Source: Billgrantia desiderata (GTDB lineage: Bacteria > Pseudomonadota > Gammaproteobacteria > Pseudomonadales > Halomonadaceae). Taken from it: a stretch of 42,127 nucleotides of DNA. The stretch lies in assembly GCA_011742915.1 (NCBI GenBank), contig JAAQTN010000044.1:1-42127 (forward strand), in the 5' to 3' direction. How positions within the stretch are numbered: position 1 is the stretch's first letter; every line of letters begins with the position of its first letter. The notes under the pieces are model-generated. The model was not told the DNA's origin and ran no database searches. It saw only the letters and a program-made list of their open reading frames with translations. Both the position numbers and the translations under genes were made by a program. Below, piece by piece: positions 1 to 8,141 of this stretch.

Positions 1-75
1 ACGAGCAGGTCGTCAGAGGGTAAGGGGGTCAGATTTCACTGTCGCCAGGGGGTCACTTTCTGATGTCGCTTGACA
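1..75. mobile_element. Probable right end of an IS21-family insertion sequence
   Basis: Two copies of a roughly 24-bp unit are arranged head to tail at 24-47 and 48-71. Each begins GGGGGTCA and contains GTCGC at the same offset. The block finishes with TTGACA at 70-75. Multiple short terminal repeats and a terminal CA dinucleotide are what IS21-type elements show at their ends, so the element body would lie to the left, outside the window. No transposase gene is visible here, so the family name is inference. A short open frame just outside (78-131) ending in TAA may be the tail of an interrupted gene. Confidence 0.4.
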
Positions 76-150
76 CCATGAGTGTCTTGATCATGGATCG
101 TTTCATGCGCAGCGAGCCGCTGCCGAAGTAACCACCCAACCCTGGGACCC

Positions 151-177
151 AAGCCCTGGCCAGCGCCGGGGCTTTTC
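151..177 (+). terminator. Rho-independent terminator
   Basis: A 10-bp stem (151-160 with 165-174, one T-G pair) closes a 4-base loop and is followed by TTTT and a C-rich stretch. It would end transcription coming from the left, before the lipoprotein gene. Confidence 0.7.
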
Positions 178-239
178 CGTTGAAGCCTATACAGCGTTGA
201 GTGGTAGCCTATAAGCAAAACCAAAAAGGGGGCGCGGGG

Positions 240-1175
240 ATGAGGAAGTGGATTGGCATCACAGCATTGGTGTATCTGTCAGGCTGCGCCAGCCAGGCAG
301 CCAATAACAGCGATTACTTGGCATTCAGCACGAACCATGAGCAGGAAGAAACCCTGATGCGATCCGTACACGACGAGGTCGGCACGGATGGTGAGTACAC
401 TTTTTCTGGCCTGTATCGCATTCAGAGCATGCATGGACGAGGTCATTGGCTCTGCGGTCAAGTCAAGCTGCCCAATGAGCAAGGCGTCTATAACGTGGTC
501 CGCCATCGCTCGGGTACAGTTGAACTGGCTCCTGAACCACAAAAACTGGAGGCTTGCGACCTAGAGCGGTACTCCGCTGCCTTAGGTTTTAGGCCCTCAG
601 GGGAGAGGATGTTTATCGGCGAACAGGAAAAGGAACCCTGCAGCCATATGCAAGCCATGGAGCCACACTATCCAGCAGGGGCAATCACGGTGCGAGACAT
701 CGCCACGCTTGGTTGCGTAGCAGAAGAAAGAGGGGAAGTACACGGCATCCCTTATTGGATTAACCATGCTTCGAATGCTGGGAGATTTTACAACGCGCCA
801 GCTCGTTACGGTGTCGGGGATGATCACTACTGGGTGGTAAATTGCTCTACAGACGCCATCAACGATGCTCGCTCTTGTACGATCAGGCGGGATGGCTTCT
901 TCCTATTTTGGCAGAATGGCTACGGCATCATGACCACAGGAACTGCTTACCCTGGATCCAATATGCATTTCAGGGTAGATAGCAATGCAGCCTTATCAGC
1001 ACCCGAAAGCACAGGCCTTACTGGAGCTGCTGCCAATCGGCTTGTGCAACAGATGCTTGCAGGCAATACACTGATCACTCGGTATTCAGACTGGCCATAC
1101 AACACGCGTAATGATGTGACGATTCCTACACGCGGATTCGCCCAAGCGCTTGATTATATGCAAAGTATTAGATAG
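240..1175 (+). CDS. Hypothetical lipoprotein, phage-region cargo
   Basis: The protein has 311 residues. ATG at 240 is preferred over an upstream in-frame start at 201 because a G-rich ribosome site (GGGGGCGCGGGG) lies just before it and because the protein then opens with a classic lipoprotein signal: positive MRK, a short hydrophobic stretch and a lipobox LSGC near residue 16. It is therefore predicted to be lipid-anchored and exported. The remainder is Cys- and aromatic-rich with no domain I recognise. It is visibly less GC-rich than the core genes, which suggests transfer. It lies between two terminators together with the membrane protein at 1271. A role as a lysogenic conversion (moron) protein is possible but unproven. 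Confidence 0.7.
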   Translation: MRKWIGITALVYLSGCASQAANNSDYLAFSTNHEQEETLMRSVHDEVGTDGEYTFSGLYRIQSMHGRGHWLCGQVKLPNEQGVYNVVRHRSGTVELAPEPQKLEACDLERYSAALGFRPSGERMFIGEQEKEPCSHMQAMEPHYPAGAITVRDIATLGCVAEERGEVHGIPYWINHASNAGRFYNAPARYGVGDDHYWVVNCSTDAINDARSCTIRRDGFFLFWQNGYGIMTTGTAYPGSNMHFRVDSNAALSAPESTGLTGAAANRLVQQMLAGNTLITRYSDWPYNTRNDVTIPTRGFAQALDYMQSIR

Positions 1176-1270
1176 CACCTGCGTACAGGACAAGAACAGG
1201 CCCTTCGCACTTACAACCATCAGGTATGGATGCAACCTTTCTTGACCACTACACCAAAAAGGACAGGGAA

Positions 1271-1798
1271 ATGAAGGCGGATAAATGGGACGGCTGGGCA
1301 ATGACGGTCACGCTGCTGGCGTGCCTCACGGTGGCGTTTTCTGGATTCATGATTGCTCAATACGGCTTCATCGAAGTACCGACCCGCACCGGACAGACGC
1401 GTACTGACATCAATGTCATGGTGTGGAGCCTAGCCATCGGCCAAGGCCTGGGCGCCATCCTGTTTGCCGGGCTGTTCAACATGGTCCGCGACATCTACCG
1501 CAATACCTGTCAACAACCCCAAGAAAATAAAGTGCCTCTGCCTAAGTTAGAAGAGCCAGAGGGGTTTTCAGGCCTGCTGGTGGAGCGTGTGCGTGACGCC
1601 TCGCCGCTTGCCGGGCATGTACGCGCTGGCTATCGCCTAATGGCCGTCAATGGGCGCCCTGCTATCAGTGAGCAAGCCGCTGCCGAGAGTGTGGTGGATG
1701 GCGTCAACACCTTTACCCTGGTCGACACCAACGGCAACGAGATAGAGCGCCGTCTTGAGATGCGACCACAGCCATTGCACCTACGCTTCGCTCCTTAA
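1271..1798 (+). CDS. Membrane protein with C-terminal PDZ-like domain
   Basis: The protein has 175 residues from ATG at 1271; an alternative start at 1226 would add 15 residues, but the site AAGGACAGG favours 1271. Two hydrophobic helices (about residues 10-30 and 57-75) flank a short polar loop. A Gln/Pro linker is followed by a PDZ-like region (about residues 98-170) with the pattern GLLVERV, SPLAGHVRAGYRLMAVNGRP and a closing beta strand. PDZ domains of this kind bind exposed C-termini, often beside a protease, but no protease domain is present here. A terminator follows directly, so the gene ends the small unit that begins at 240. The function is unknown; the membrane location and PDZ-like fold are inferred from sequence pattern only. 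Confidence 0.65.
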   Translation: MKADKWDGWAMTVTLLACLTVAFSGFMIAQYGFIEVPTRTGQTRTDINVMVWSLAIGQGLGAILFAGLFNMVRDIYRNTCQQPQENKVPLPKLEEPEGFSGLLVERVRDASPLAGHVRAGYRLMAVNGRPAISEQAAAESVVDGVNTFTLVDTNGNEIERRLEMRPQPLHLRFAP

Positions 1799-1802
1799 CC
1801 CT

Positions 1803-1828
1803 AGCCCCGCCATTGAGCGGGGCTTTTC
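1803..1828 (+). terminator. Rho-independent terminator
   Basis: A perfect 8-bp stem AGCCCCGC/GCGGGGCT (1803-1810 with 1817-1824) with a 6-base loop is followed by TTTT. It lies 5 bases after the stop of the preceding gene. Confidence 0.85.
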
Positions 1829-1835
1829 ATTAGCA

Positions 1836-1877
1836 AAATCGATAGACAAGCACGTAATCTTTCGATTCTATCGATTT
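1836..1877. repeat. Inverted repeat, 11-bp arms
   Basis: AAATCGATAGA (1836-1846) is matched by its exact reverse complement at 1867-1877, with 20 bases between. It lies in an AT-richer non-coding gap (1829-2079) between the terminator and the capsid module. It could be an operator or a recombinase site. No T run follows, so it is not a standard terminator. Confidence 0.5.
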
Positions 1878-2079
1878 ATCACCAGATGGACTCACTTGCT
1901 TACCCCAGCTTTGGGAAAAGCGCTATGCGGCGGACGCATACTCCCCCTACCCCGCTTGTATCATCTGGTCCCACGACGTTCTTGCTATGCCAATCCCACA
2001 AAATACCCAACAAAAACAGGCTTATTAGGCCTGATACGACTATACTGGATAAAACCCCAGTAGGTTTTGAGGTGTACCC

Positions 2080-2250
2080 ATGCCGACTGCACATAAAGGC
2101 CGTGTGAGAGGGCCGAACGTTAAGCCTACCCGCCAGGCCGTCGCCGCCTATTACGAGCTGCTCAAGCGCAAGGCCGAGCAGGGCAACGTCAATGCTGCCG
2201 GCTGGTTACTCCAGTTAGACCTGTTGAACCAGCCCCGTGAGGGGCAATGA
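2080..2250 (+). CDS. Small phage protein, 56 residues
   Basis: An ATG with a good ribosome site (TTGAGGTG, 5 bases before it) opens a 56-residue frame beginning MPTAHKGRV and ending in TGA. The product is basic at the N-terminus and then forms one predicted amphipathic helix (AVAAYYELLKRKAE). It directly precedes the scaffold-like gene and appears to be the first gene of the capsid module. A TATACT sequence at 2041-2046 may be a promoter -10 box for this unit, but I see no convincing -35. The function is not recognised. Confidence 0.55.
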   Translation: MPTAHKGRVRGPNVKPTRQAVAAYYELLKRKAEQGNVNAAGWLLQLDLLNQPREGQ

Positions 2251-2273
2251 CATTTCCTCGAGGAGGAAAACTA

Positions 2274-2885
2274 ATGCTTGAGATCGACCTGAAAGGTATT
2301 GGCATTGAGCTGGACGACGACCAGAGCGACGCGCTCATGAAGGCTGTCAACGACGCCCACGAGGTGGACGTCCAAGGCCTCAAGAGCAAGCGCGATGAGC
2401 TGTTATCGAAGCTGGCCAGCCGTGGGGAGCGCGACCCCGAGCCAAACCAGGAGATCGAGAGCTACCAGCGAGAGCTGCAAGACCGGGATGAACGGCTGAA
2501 CCAGCTCCAGGCGCAACTTGATGAGCGCGACCTGGAGACAGAGCTGCACCGCGCAGCCGGCAAGGCCTCACTGATTCCCGAGGCGGCAGCAGATGCCTAT
2601 CTCGTCGCGAAGACCCTCTTCAAGCGTGAGGAGGGCCAGTTCGTGGCAAAGGACGGCGATAGCGTCCTGATGGGCAAGGATGGGCCGTTGACCGTTGGCG
2701 AATGGATCGAAGCACAACGCGAGACCCGCCCTCACTGGTTCCCTCGCCCCGTGGGGGCAGGAGCACCTGGCAACAACGGTAGGGGTCAGGCCTCACCAAG
2801 CCGCAGATCCGCAATGTCTCCGAGCCAGAAAGCGGAATTCATCCGCAAGCATGGACCGGAGGCCTACGACAGATTGCCACGTTGA
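2274..2885 (+). CDS. Putative phage capsid scaffolding protein
   Basis: The protein has 203 residues. ATG at 2274 follows the strong site GAGGAGG; the upstream ATG at 2247 has none and is rejected. The protein is highly charged, with a long predicted coiled coil at about residues 35-95 (heptad-like ELQDRDERLNQLQAQLDERD) and a polar, Gly/Pro/Ser-rich tail. Its position immediately before the major capsid gene and its helical make-up are what phage scaffolding proteins show; they fill the procapsid and are lost on maturation. There is no protease domain in it. The assignment rests on context and shape, not on a conserved motif. Confidence 0.6.
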   Translation: MLEIDLKGIGIELDDDQSDALMKAVNDAHEVDVQGLKSKRDELLSKLASRGERDPEPNQEIESYQRELQDRDERLNQLQAQLDERDLETELHRAAGKASLIPEAAADAYLVAKTLFKREEGQFVAKDGDSVLMGKDGPLTVGEWIEAQRETRPHWFPRPVGAGAPGNNGRGQASPSRRSAMSPSQKAEFIRKHGPEAYDRLPR

Positions 2886-2896
2886 GGTGAACCCCA

Positions 2897-3835
2897 ATGG
2901 CTACATCAGTAACGAGTGATTTTCAGGTATACGACGCCCTGTCTCAGTCCGCTTATCTCGAACGCCGAGAGGACGTGATTCAGGTATTCAACGCCGCTTC
3001 AAATGGCGCCATCGTGCTGGAGAACCAGGCGATTCAAGGCGACTTCAACAAGCGGGCGTTCTACACCGTTGGCGGCTCGATGCAGCACCGTGACGTCAAC
3101 TCTACCGCCACCGTCACCGCCGAGAAGATCGGCAGCGAAGAGATGGTGGACGTCAAAATTCCGTGGAAGTACGGCCCCTACCAGTCCACTGAAGAGGCCT
3201 TCAAGCGCCGCGCTCGCTCCCCCGAGGAGTTTGCCGACGTGGTGGGCCGCGACATGGCTGACGCCACCCTGGATGGCTTCCTGCAGCACGGCTATGGCGG
3301 CCTGCTGGCTGCCGTGGGCGCCAATACCGACATGGTGGTGCCGGCAGACTTCGACATCGACGGCAAGAAGGTGCTGACCAAGGGTCTCCGCACCCTGGGA
3401 GACCGCTTCGGACGCCTGGCCCTGTGGGTCATGAACAGCGCCACTTACTTCGATCTGGTGGACAACGCCATCGATGAGAAGCTGTTCGAGGAAGCCGGCC
3501 TTGTCGTCTACGGCGGCCAGCCCGGCACCATGGGCAAGCCGGTGCTCGTCACCGACACCATGGCCGTGGATAAGATCCTGGGCCTTCAGCCCGGCGCTAT
3601 CCGCATCACCGAGTCACAGGCTCCCGGCGTTCGCAACTATCCGGTGAACGACCAGGAGAACCTTGGCCTGGGCTTCCGTGGCGAAGGCGCCTTCAACCTC
3701 GCTCTCCTGGGCTACTCCTGGGACGGCGATGCCAACCCCAACCTGGCCGCCCTGGAGACTGCCGCCAACTGGCGTAAGCACTTCCAGAGCAACAAGAGCA
3801 CCGCCGGCTTCATCATCGACCTGTCCGGCGAGTAA
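2897..3835 (+). CDS. Phage major capsid protein
   Basis: The protein has 312 residues, with ATG at 2897 preceded by GAGGTG. The sequence fits the HK97-type major capsid families of tailed phages: an N-terminal helical arm (DALSQSAYLERREDVIQVFNA), a beta-rich middle with TVTAEKIGSEEMVDVKIPWK and a long helix resembling the spine, and the phrase LALWVMNSATYFDLVDNAI followed by GKPVLVTDTM, typical of the capsid A-domain region. No N-terminal pro-domain cleavage signal is evident, consistent with a separate scaffold encoded just upstream. Its function is to build the icosahedral shell. Head-completion proteins that usually follow are not recognisable downstream. Confidence 0.8.
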   Translation: MATSVTSDFQVYDALSQSAYLERREDVIQVFNAASNGAIVLENQAIQGDFNKRAFYTVGGSMQHRDVNSTATVTAEKIGSEEMVDVKIPWKYGPYQSTEEAFKRRARSPEEFADVVGRDMADATLDGFLQHGYGGLLAAVGANTDMVVPADFDIDGKKVLTKGLRTLGDRFGRLALWVMNSATYFDLVDNAIDEKLFEEAGLVVYGGQPGTMGKPVLVTDTMAVDKILGLQPGAIRITESQAPGVRNYPVNDQENLGLGFRGEGAFNLALLGYSWDGDANPNLAALETAANWRKHFQSNKSTAGFIIDLSGE

Positions 3836-3887
3836 CTCTCAAGGGGTGGCCTAAGGGGCTGCCCCGCTCTCCCTGCGAGGTGACACC

Positions 3888-4712
3888 ATGACAAGCCCCA
3901 TCATCCGTAAGCGCCGTGAACACAAGGGCCGTGGTTACTACATGGCCGACATCGACTTTGACGCCGCCCTGAAGGCACGCATGGGGGCAGGCCTACAGTT
4001 CAACCGCGACCGCGCTGTAAAGGCGCTCCGCACCGCTGTGAAGCACGTAGACAGCACCTTCGCCGAAACCATCGACAGCATCGAGGCGGTACGCTCGAAC
4101 CGCGACATGAAGGCCGAGGCCATCAAGCGCAAGACCGACGAGATCGCCGCCGACTTCATCAAGTCCGTGCAGGAGATGGCCGCGTGGGCCGACGACGAGG
4201 CGACCGGCCTGCTCAATGGATTCTCTGCGCTCATCCCGGTGCGGGATCTCAAGGAAAGCGACATGGGTAGCCACCTGCGAGACCAGGAGCTGCGCGCCTT
4301 CCTGCGCAACTTGGACACCAAGGAGCGGCGCCTGCTGCTGCGTGAGTGCGAGAGCGGCAAACACCCGGAGCTGACCGCCGCCATGCTGCGCGGCCCTGCG
4401 ATGCTCAGCGGCATCACTGAGGAGCAGAAAGTCTCCCTGGCCAATGCCGGCGTGGTGTCGAGCAATCCCGACGAGGTGAAGCAGTACCAGGCGCTTCTCG
4501 GCATGTCGAGCGAGGTACGCCGCACCCTATCGCAGGCCGCCGAGGCAGTGGGCAAGGCCAGCGGCAACGAGTATTTCGTGAACCTGGCCAAAGGGCTGTC
4601 CGTCGGCCAGACAGAGCAATGCCTGCGCGACCTGATCGAATCCCTGCCCCTGGAGCGCCTGCCCGCTGAGCCTGTACCCGAGGAGCCTGAAGTTCCCGAG
4701 GCGGCCGCATGA
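3888..4712 (+). CDS. Unknown phage structural-module protein
   Basis: The protein has 274 residues. ATG at 3888 has the site GCGAGGTG; an internal ATG at 3942 (MADIDFD) lacks one. The product is almost wholly alpha-helical and charged, with several long helices and an acidic proline tail (PAEPVPEEPEVPEAAA). It lies in the slot normally occupied by head-tail connector genes, but I recognise no connector motif. The last codons overlap the next gene by ATGA, so the two are probably translationally coupled. Conserved position between capsid and tape measure genes suggests a virion or assembly role; this is inference. Confidence 0.55.
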   Translation: MTSPIIRKRREHKGRGYYMADIDFDAALKARMGAGLQFNRDRAVKALRTAVKHVDSTFAETIDSIEAVRSNRDMKAEAIKRKTDEIAADFIKSVQEMAAWADDEATGLLNGFSALIPVRDLKESDMGSHLRDQELRAFLRNLDTKERRLLLRECESGKHPELTAAMLRGPAMLSGITEEQKVSLANAGVVSSNPDEVKQYQALLGMSSEVRRTLSQAAEAVGKASGNEYFVNLAKGLSVGQTEQCLRDLIESLPLERLPAEPVPEEPEVPEAAA

Positions 4713-4924
4713 ACCAGTCAATGGACACTACCAGCCTGCTGAAAGGCCTTGAGGGTATGGCGATAATTGGACTTCCCGAGTATGACGAGCTTCGCCAGGC
4801 CATCGGTGGCGTGGTGGTGGCCAGCGTCAACCTGGACTTTCGGCAAGGCCGCATCTCCCAAGCTGACCACGCAGCGACACTGAAGCGCGTGCGTGAGCTG
4901 GTCCCGTCGCAGAAGACGCACTAA
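4709..4924 (+). CDS. Small phage protein, 71 residues
   Basis: The start codon overlaps the stop of the preceding gene (ATGA at 4709), a usual sign of coupled translation. The protein is short, mixed hydrophobic and charged, without signal peptide or membrane helix. Its C-terminal half (FRQGRISQADHAATLKRVREL) is helical. In many tailed phages a small gene sits immediately upstream of the tape measure, often a chaperone product, but there is no frameshift site or similarity that would support calling it one. The function is unknown. Confidence 0.5.
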   Translation: MNQSMDTTSLLKGLEGMAIIGLPEYDELRQAIGGVVVASVNLDFRQGRISQADHAATLKRVRELVPSQKTH

Positions 4925-4933
4925 GGGGGCGCC

Positions 4934-7375
4934 ATGAGCAACTTTTCTTCAAGGCTAGAGATCGTCGTAGACAGTCGCACGGGGGAAAGGCGGCTCAAGT
5001 ACTTCCGTGAGGAACTCGAAAGGACCGAGAAGTCCGGTGATCGGGCATTCGGCAGCATCACGCAGGGCGTGAGAAACACCATCAGCGCCCTGGGGCCGCT
5101 GGGCGGCATCGTGGCGTCGGCCTTCTCCGTCCGGCAGCTCACCCGCTACGCCGATGGGTGGTCAGACCTCAATGCCCGTGTGCTCAACGTAACCAGGGAT
5201 GTCGGCCTGGCTGAGGAGACCATGCGCCGGATCTCCGACACCGCGCGCGGCACGTATTCCAACCTGGACCAGACAGCCGAGGCGTTCCTGAACAACGCCA
5301 CGACCCTGACCGAGCTTGGTTACAGCATCGAGCGGCAGCTCGACCTGTCCGATGCCCTGAACAACGCGCTGGTGATCTCGGCCACCAAGGGCCAGCAGGC
5401 GCAATCGGTCATGATGGCCCTGTCTCGAGCATTCGCCCTGGGCGAGCTGAAAGGCGACAACTTCAACAGCGTCATCCAGAACGGCGGGCGCATTGTCGAG
5501 GCGCTGGCCGATGGCCTCGGCGTCACGACCTTGGAGCTACGCAAACTTGCCAGCGATGGCGTGCTGACCACGGATCGAGTCGTTCAGGCTTTGATTTCGC
5601 AGATGGAAAAGCTGCGCGAAGAGGCCGAGCGGATGCCTGGCACCATCGGCGACGGCTTCGAGCAGATCGGAAACGCGACAAAAGAGCTAGTCGGCACCTT
5701 TGATCGCTCGTTCGGCGTGTCTGAGGGCATCGCCGGGATTCTACTCGCCACCGCCGACACCATGCGCGAGTCTGCCGGCTCCATCGGCGACAACCTGGAG
5801 ACGATCGGCAACGTCGCTGCCGGCGTGGCCATCGTCGTCGGTGGGCGTTACGTGGGGGCAATCGGCGCTTCCACCCTTGCCATGGGTGCCGCTCGCATCG
5901 AGGCATTGCGGTATCAGGCCGCCCTGGCCAGCATGGCCGGTGTGAGCCGCACCACTGCCGCCTCACAGGTAGCCCTGGCTACTGCTGCCCGAGGGGCTGC
6001 CGGAGCCCTGGCGTTCGTTGGTGGCCCCCTGGGCGCCGCTGTGATCGCCGGTAGCGCCCTGTACTACTTCCGCGAAGAGCTCGGGCTCGTACAGCCTGAA
6101 CTCCGCGCTTCATCCGAGCGTGTTGGCGAGCTGGTCGGCTCACTCGATGCCCTGAGTCAGGCAGCGGTGCGAACCCGCATTTCGGAGCTGACCGGCGACC
6201 TGGCCAAGCTCAAGACGGAATTCATCGGCATTACCGACATCGGCACGTCAGCAGACACCGCCAGGCGCAGCGGTAGTGGCGTGCTGGGCGTGGCCGCTGG
6301 TGAGGTTGGCCGCCAGGCGCAAGCTATCCGCGATGCCGTGGATGGTGTCGTGGAAGGCGTCTACAGCCCGGAGACACGCGCTGAGATCCTGGCCCACGAA
6401 CAGGCCATTACTGACCTGGAGAGCCACCTGGAAGGGCTGGGCAACACCACCATCAGGACGGCGGCGAACTTCGGACCCCTCAATGACGCTACCAAGGAAT
6501 CCTCCAAGGCAGCCCGAGAGGCCGAGCGGGAGCTTGAACGCCTGGCTAGTGGCTTCCAGTCCCTCTATGACCGCTTGCGCCCCATAGAGGCCTCACAGCG
6601 CCGTTACCGGGATGACCAAGAGCTGATTAACCGGGCGGTCGAGGCTGGCTTGCTGCCGCTCGCCGAGCAGTCGCGGCTGCTGCAGGAGTTGGAACGCGAC
6701 TTCATGAACGCAGGGGATGCGGCGACCGTCTACGGCCTTCACGTCGATGGCGTGTCCAAGAAGGTCGATGAGGTAAGCCGCGGCGCCCAACAGATAGGCT
6801 GGGCCTTCTCCAGTAGCTTTGAGGATGCCCTGATCGAGGGCGGCAAGCTGCGCGACATGCTTGGCGGGATCTATAACGACCTGCTCCGCATCGCTACCCG
6901 CGAAGCTATCACCCGCCCGCTCGGAGAGGCATTCGGGGGTGCTATCAGCGGTTTCCTACCGTTCGAGAAAGGCGGCGCCTTCTCTGGAGGCGAGCCCCAG
7001 GCCTTCGCCAGTGGTGGCGTATTCACCAACAGCGTCGTGAAGCGCCCTACGACCTTCGACATGGGCCTGATGGGTGAAGCGGGCCCCGAGGCCATTATGC
7101 CGCTCAAGCGTGGCCCTGGTGGCCGCCTAGGCGTCGAGGCATACGGCGGCCAGGGTGGCGGCATGACCATCGCCCCTCAATTCAATGTCCAGGTGGTGAC
7201 GCCCCCAGGCATGACCGCAAGGACTGAGGAGCGCCAGAACGCATCAGGTGGCCGTGACATGGTGGTCATCATTGACGAGATGATGGCCCAGAACGCCAGC
7301 CAGCCGGGAAGCCGGTTTGGCCGCGCCATGCAAAACACATGGGGCGCTAGCCGCACACTGAACGGAAGAGGTTGA
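4934..7375 (+). CDS. Phage tail tape measure protein
   Basis: The protein has 813 residues, start at 4934 after GGGGGCG. The N-terminal third carries the tape measure domain pattern: YADGWSDLNARVLNVTRD, then helices with DQTAEAFLNNATTLTELG, LVISATKGQQAQSVMMAL and the conserved GDNFNSVIQNGGRIVEALA. Hydrophobic Gly/Ala-rich helices occupy about residues 270-380, and coiled coil lies near 520-600. The C-terminus has the lambda-type signature MGEAGPEAIMPLKRG after a Gly-rich stretch. The protein sets tail length and is ejected at infection, so a tailed, siphovirus-like particle is implied. No tail tube gene precedes it, which is odd. It is short for the family, which predicts a short tail. Confidence 0.9.
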   Translation: MSNFSSRLEIVVDSRTGERRLKYFREELERTEKSGDRAFGSITQGVRNTISALGPLGGIVASAFSVRQLTRYADGWSDLNARVLNVTRDVGLAEETMRRISDTARGTYSNLDQTAEAFLNNATTLTELGYSIERQLDLSDALNNALVISATKGQQAQSVMMALSRAFALGELKGDNFNSVIQNGGRIVEALADGLGVTTLELRKLASDGVLTTDRVVQALISQMEKLREEAERMPGTIGDGFEQIGNATKELVGTFDRSFGVSEGIAGILLATADTMRESAGSIGDNLETIGNVAAGVAIVVGGRYVGAIGASTLAMGAARIEALRYQAALASMAGVSRTTAASQVALATAARGAAGALAFVGGPLGAAVIAGSALYYFREELGLVQPELRASSERVGELVGSLDALSQAAVRTRISELTGDLAKLKTEFIGITDIGTSADTARRSGSGVLGVAAGEVGRQAQAIRDAVDGVVEGVYSPETRAEILAHEQAITDLESHLEGLGNTTIRTAANFGPLNDATKESSKAAREAERELERLASGFQSLYDRLRPIEASQRRYRDDQELINRAVEAGLLPLAEQSRLLQELERDFMNAGDAATVYGLHVDGVSKKVDEVSRGAQQIGWAFSSSFEDALIEGGKLRDMLGGIYNDLLRIATREAITRPLGEAFGGAISGFLPFEKGGAFSGGEPQAFASGGVFTNSVVKRPTTFDMGLMGEAGPEAIMPLKRGPGGRLGVEAYGGQGGGMTIAPQFNVQVVTPPGMTARTEERQNASGGRDMVVIIDEMMAQNASQPGSRFGRAMQNTWGASRTLNGRG

Positions 7376-7376
7376 T

Positions 7377-7781
7377 ATGGCTTTCAGAGTCGATACATAC
7401 GACACCGCGCTTTTCACTGCCGGCGTGTGGGAGGAGTTCCAGGGTGGGCGCTTCAAGATCGCCTACCACGGCAACACCGACTATCGCCAGGCGCTGAGCG
7501 ACCTAGGGAAACGATACCGCAAGCGCTACGGCGACGAGCTCACGCCAGAGCAGTCCGACGAAATGCACGCCGAGGCTATCGCCATGGGGCTGCTGAAGGA
7601 CTGGGAGAAAGTCGAGGCCACGGACCAGGACGGCAAGCCGGTTGACCTGGAGTACAGCGTCGAGAACGCCACCGCCGCACTGCTGGCCAACCTGGATCTG
7701 GTGAACTTCGTTGTTCGCCGGTCTCACGATCTGAGCCGTTTCAAGAGAGACCGAGACGATGAGCCGGCCAAGGGCGAATGA
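7377..7781 (+). CDS. Putative tail assembly chaperone-like protein
   Basis: The protein has 134 residues and starts 2 bases after the tape measure stop. The pattern GVWEEFQGGRFKIAYHGNTDYRQAL, then MGLLKDWEK and a DLVNFVVRRSHDL region, resembles tailed-phage proteins that load onto the tape measure during tail assembly. In most phages such a chaperone gene precedes the tape measure; here it follows it. The C-terminus is overlapped by the next small gene. The call rests on this pattern and on neighbourhood, and a minor tail protein is an alternative. Confidence 0.5.
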   Translation: MAFRVDTYDTALFTAGVWEEFQGGRFKIAYHGNTDYRQALSDLGKRYRKRYGDELTPEQSDEMHAEAIAMGLLKDWEKVEATDQDGKPVDLEYSVENATAALLANLDLVNFVVRRSHDLSRFKRDRDDEPAKGE

Positions 7782-7926
7782 CCGCCGGCATCATGCCTAC
7801 ATCGTCGTGAGGGGGCGCCGGTTGGCCACCCTTCACGGCGACGAGGTGCAGGAGCTGCGTGAACGCGCCCACGCCCAAGCCTGCCGCATGGGGCTGCACC
7901 GTGCTGTGGTGGAGATCGACCGATGA
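7759..7926 (+). CDS. Very small basic phage protein, 55 residues
   Basis: The frame starts with ATG at 7759 inside the end of the previous gene (23-base overlap) after the purine-rich site GAGAGACCGAG, and its TGA overlaps the next ATG (ATGA at 7923). The product is Arg/His-rich (MSRPRANDRRHHAYIVVRG) with one predicted helix. The two-sided overlap supports a coupled, real gene, but no homology is recognised. Confidence 0.4.
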   Translation: MSRPRANDRRHHAYIVVRGRRLATLHGDEVQELRERAHAQACRMGLHRAVVEIDR

Positions 7927-8141
7927 GCAAGAACCGCCTGTTCCATGGAGCGCCGACTGTTCGGCTGATCGCCAGCGTTGAGCAAGCGACCGTCGATGCA
8001 GTAGATGAGGTGATCGGCTACCCGTACAACTCACCGCACCCGGCCAAGGGCAACCGCTCGGAGTTCGTCAGGATCGCCATAGAGAACGAGTTGGCACGCT
8101 GGTCTGATGATACTTCCCACCTAGAAAAGGGGCAGGAGTGA
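7923..8141 (+). CDS. Putative ribbon-helix-helix protein
   Basis: The protein has 72 residues; its start overlaps the upstream stop as ATGA. The stretch TVRLIASVEQATVDAVDEVI followed by NRSEFVRIAIENELARW has the shape of a ribbon-helix-helix DNA-binding fold: a short beta strand, helix, turn containing N-R-S-E-F and a second helix. Such proteins act as dimeric repressors in phages and toxin-antitoxin loci. No toxin gene is paired with it here. Its target is unknown; the nearby repeats at 8212-8261 are a possible but untested site. Confidence 0.5.
   Translation: MSKNRLFHGAPTVRLIASVEQATVDAVDEVIGYPYNSPHPAKGNRSEFVRIAIENELARWSDDTSHLEKGQE

Noticed and set aside
36..224. 62-codon minus-strand frame at the left edge
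   Set aside because: It crosses the insertion sequence end and a terminator stem, with no ribosome site or recognisable sequence.
1755..2107. Short frames of 102 and 73 codons across the terminator and gap
   Set aside because: They cross the terminator at 1803 or overlap the better placed 56-residue gene at 2080, and their translations have no protein-like pattern.
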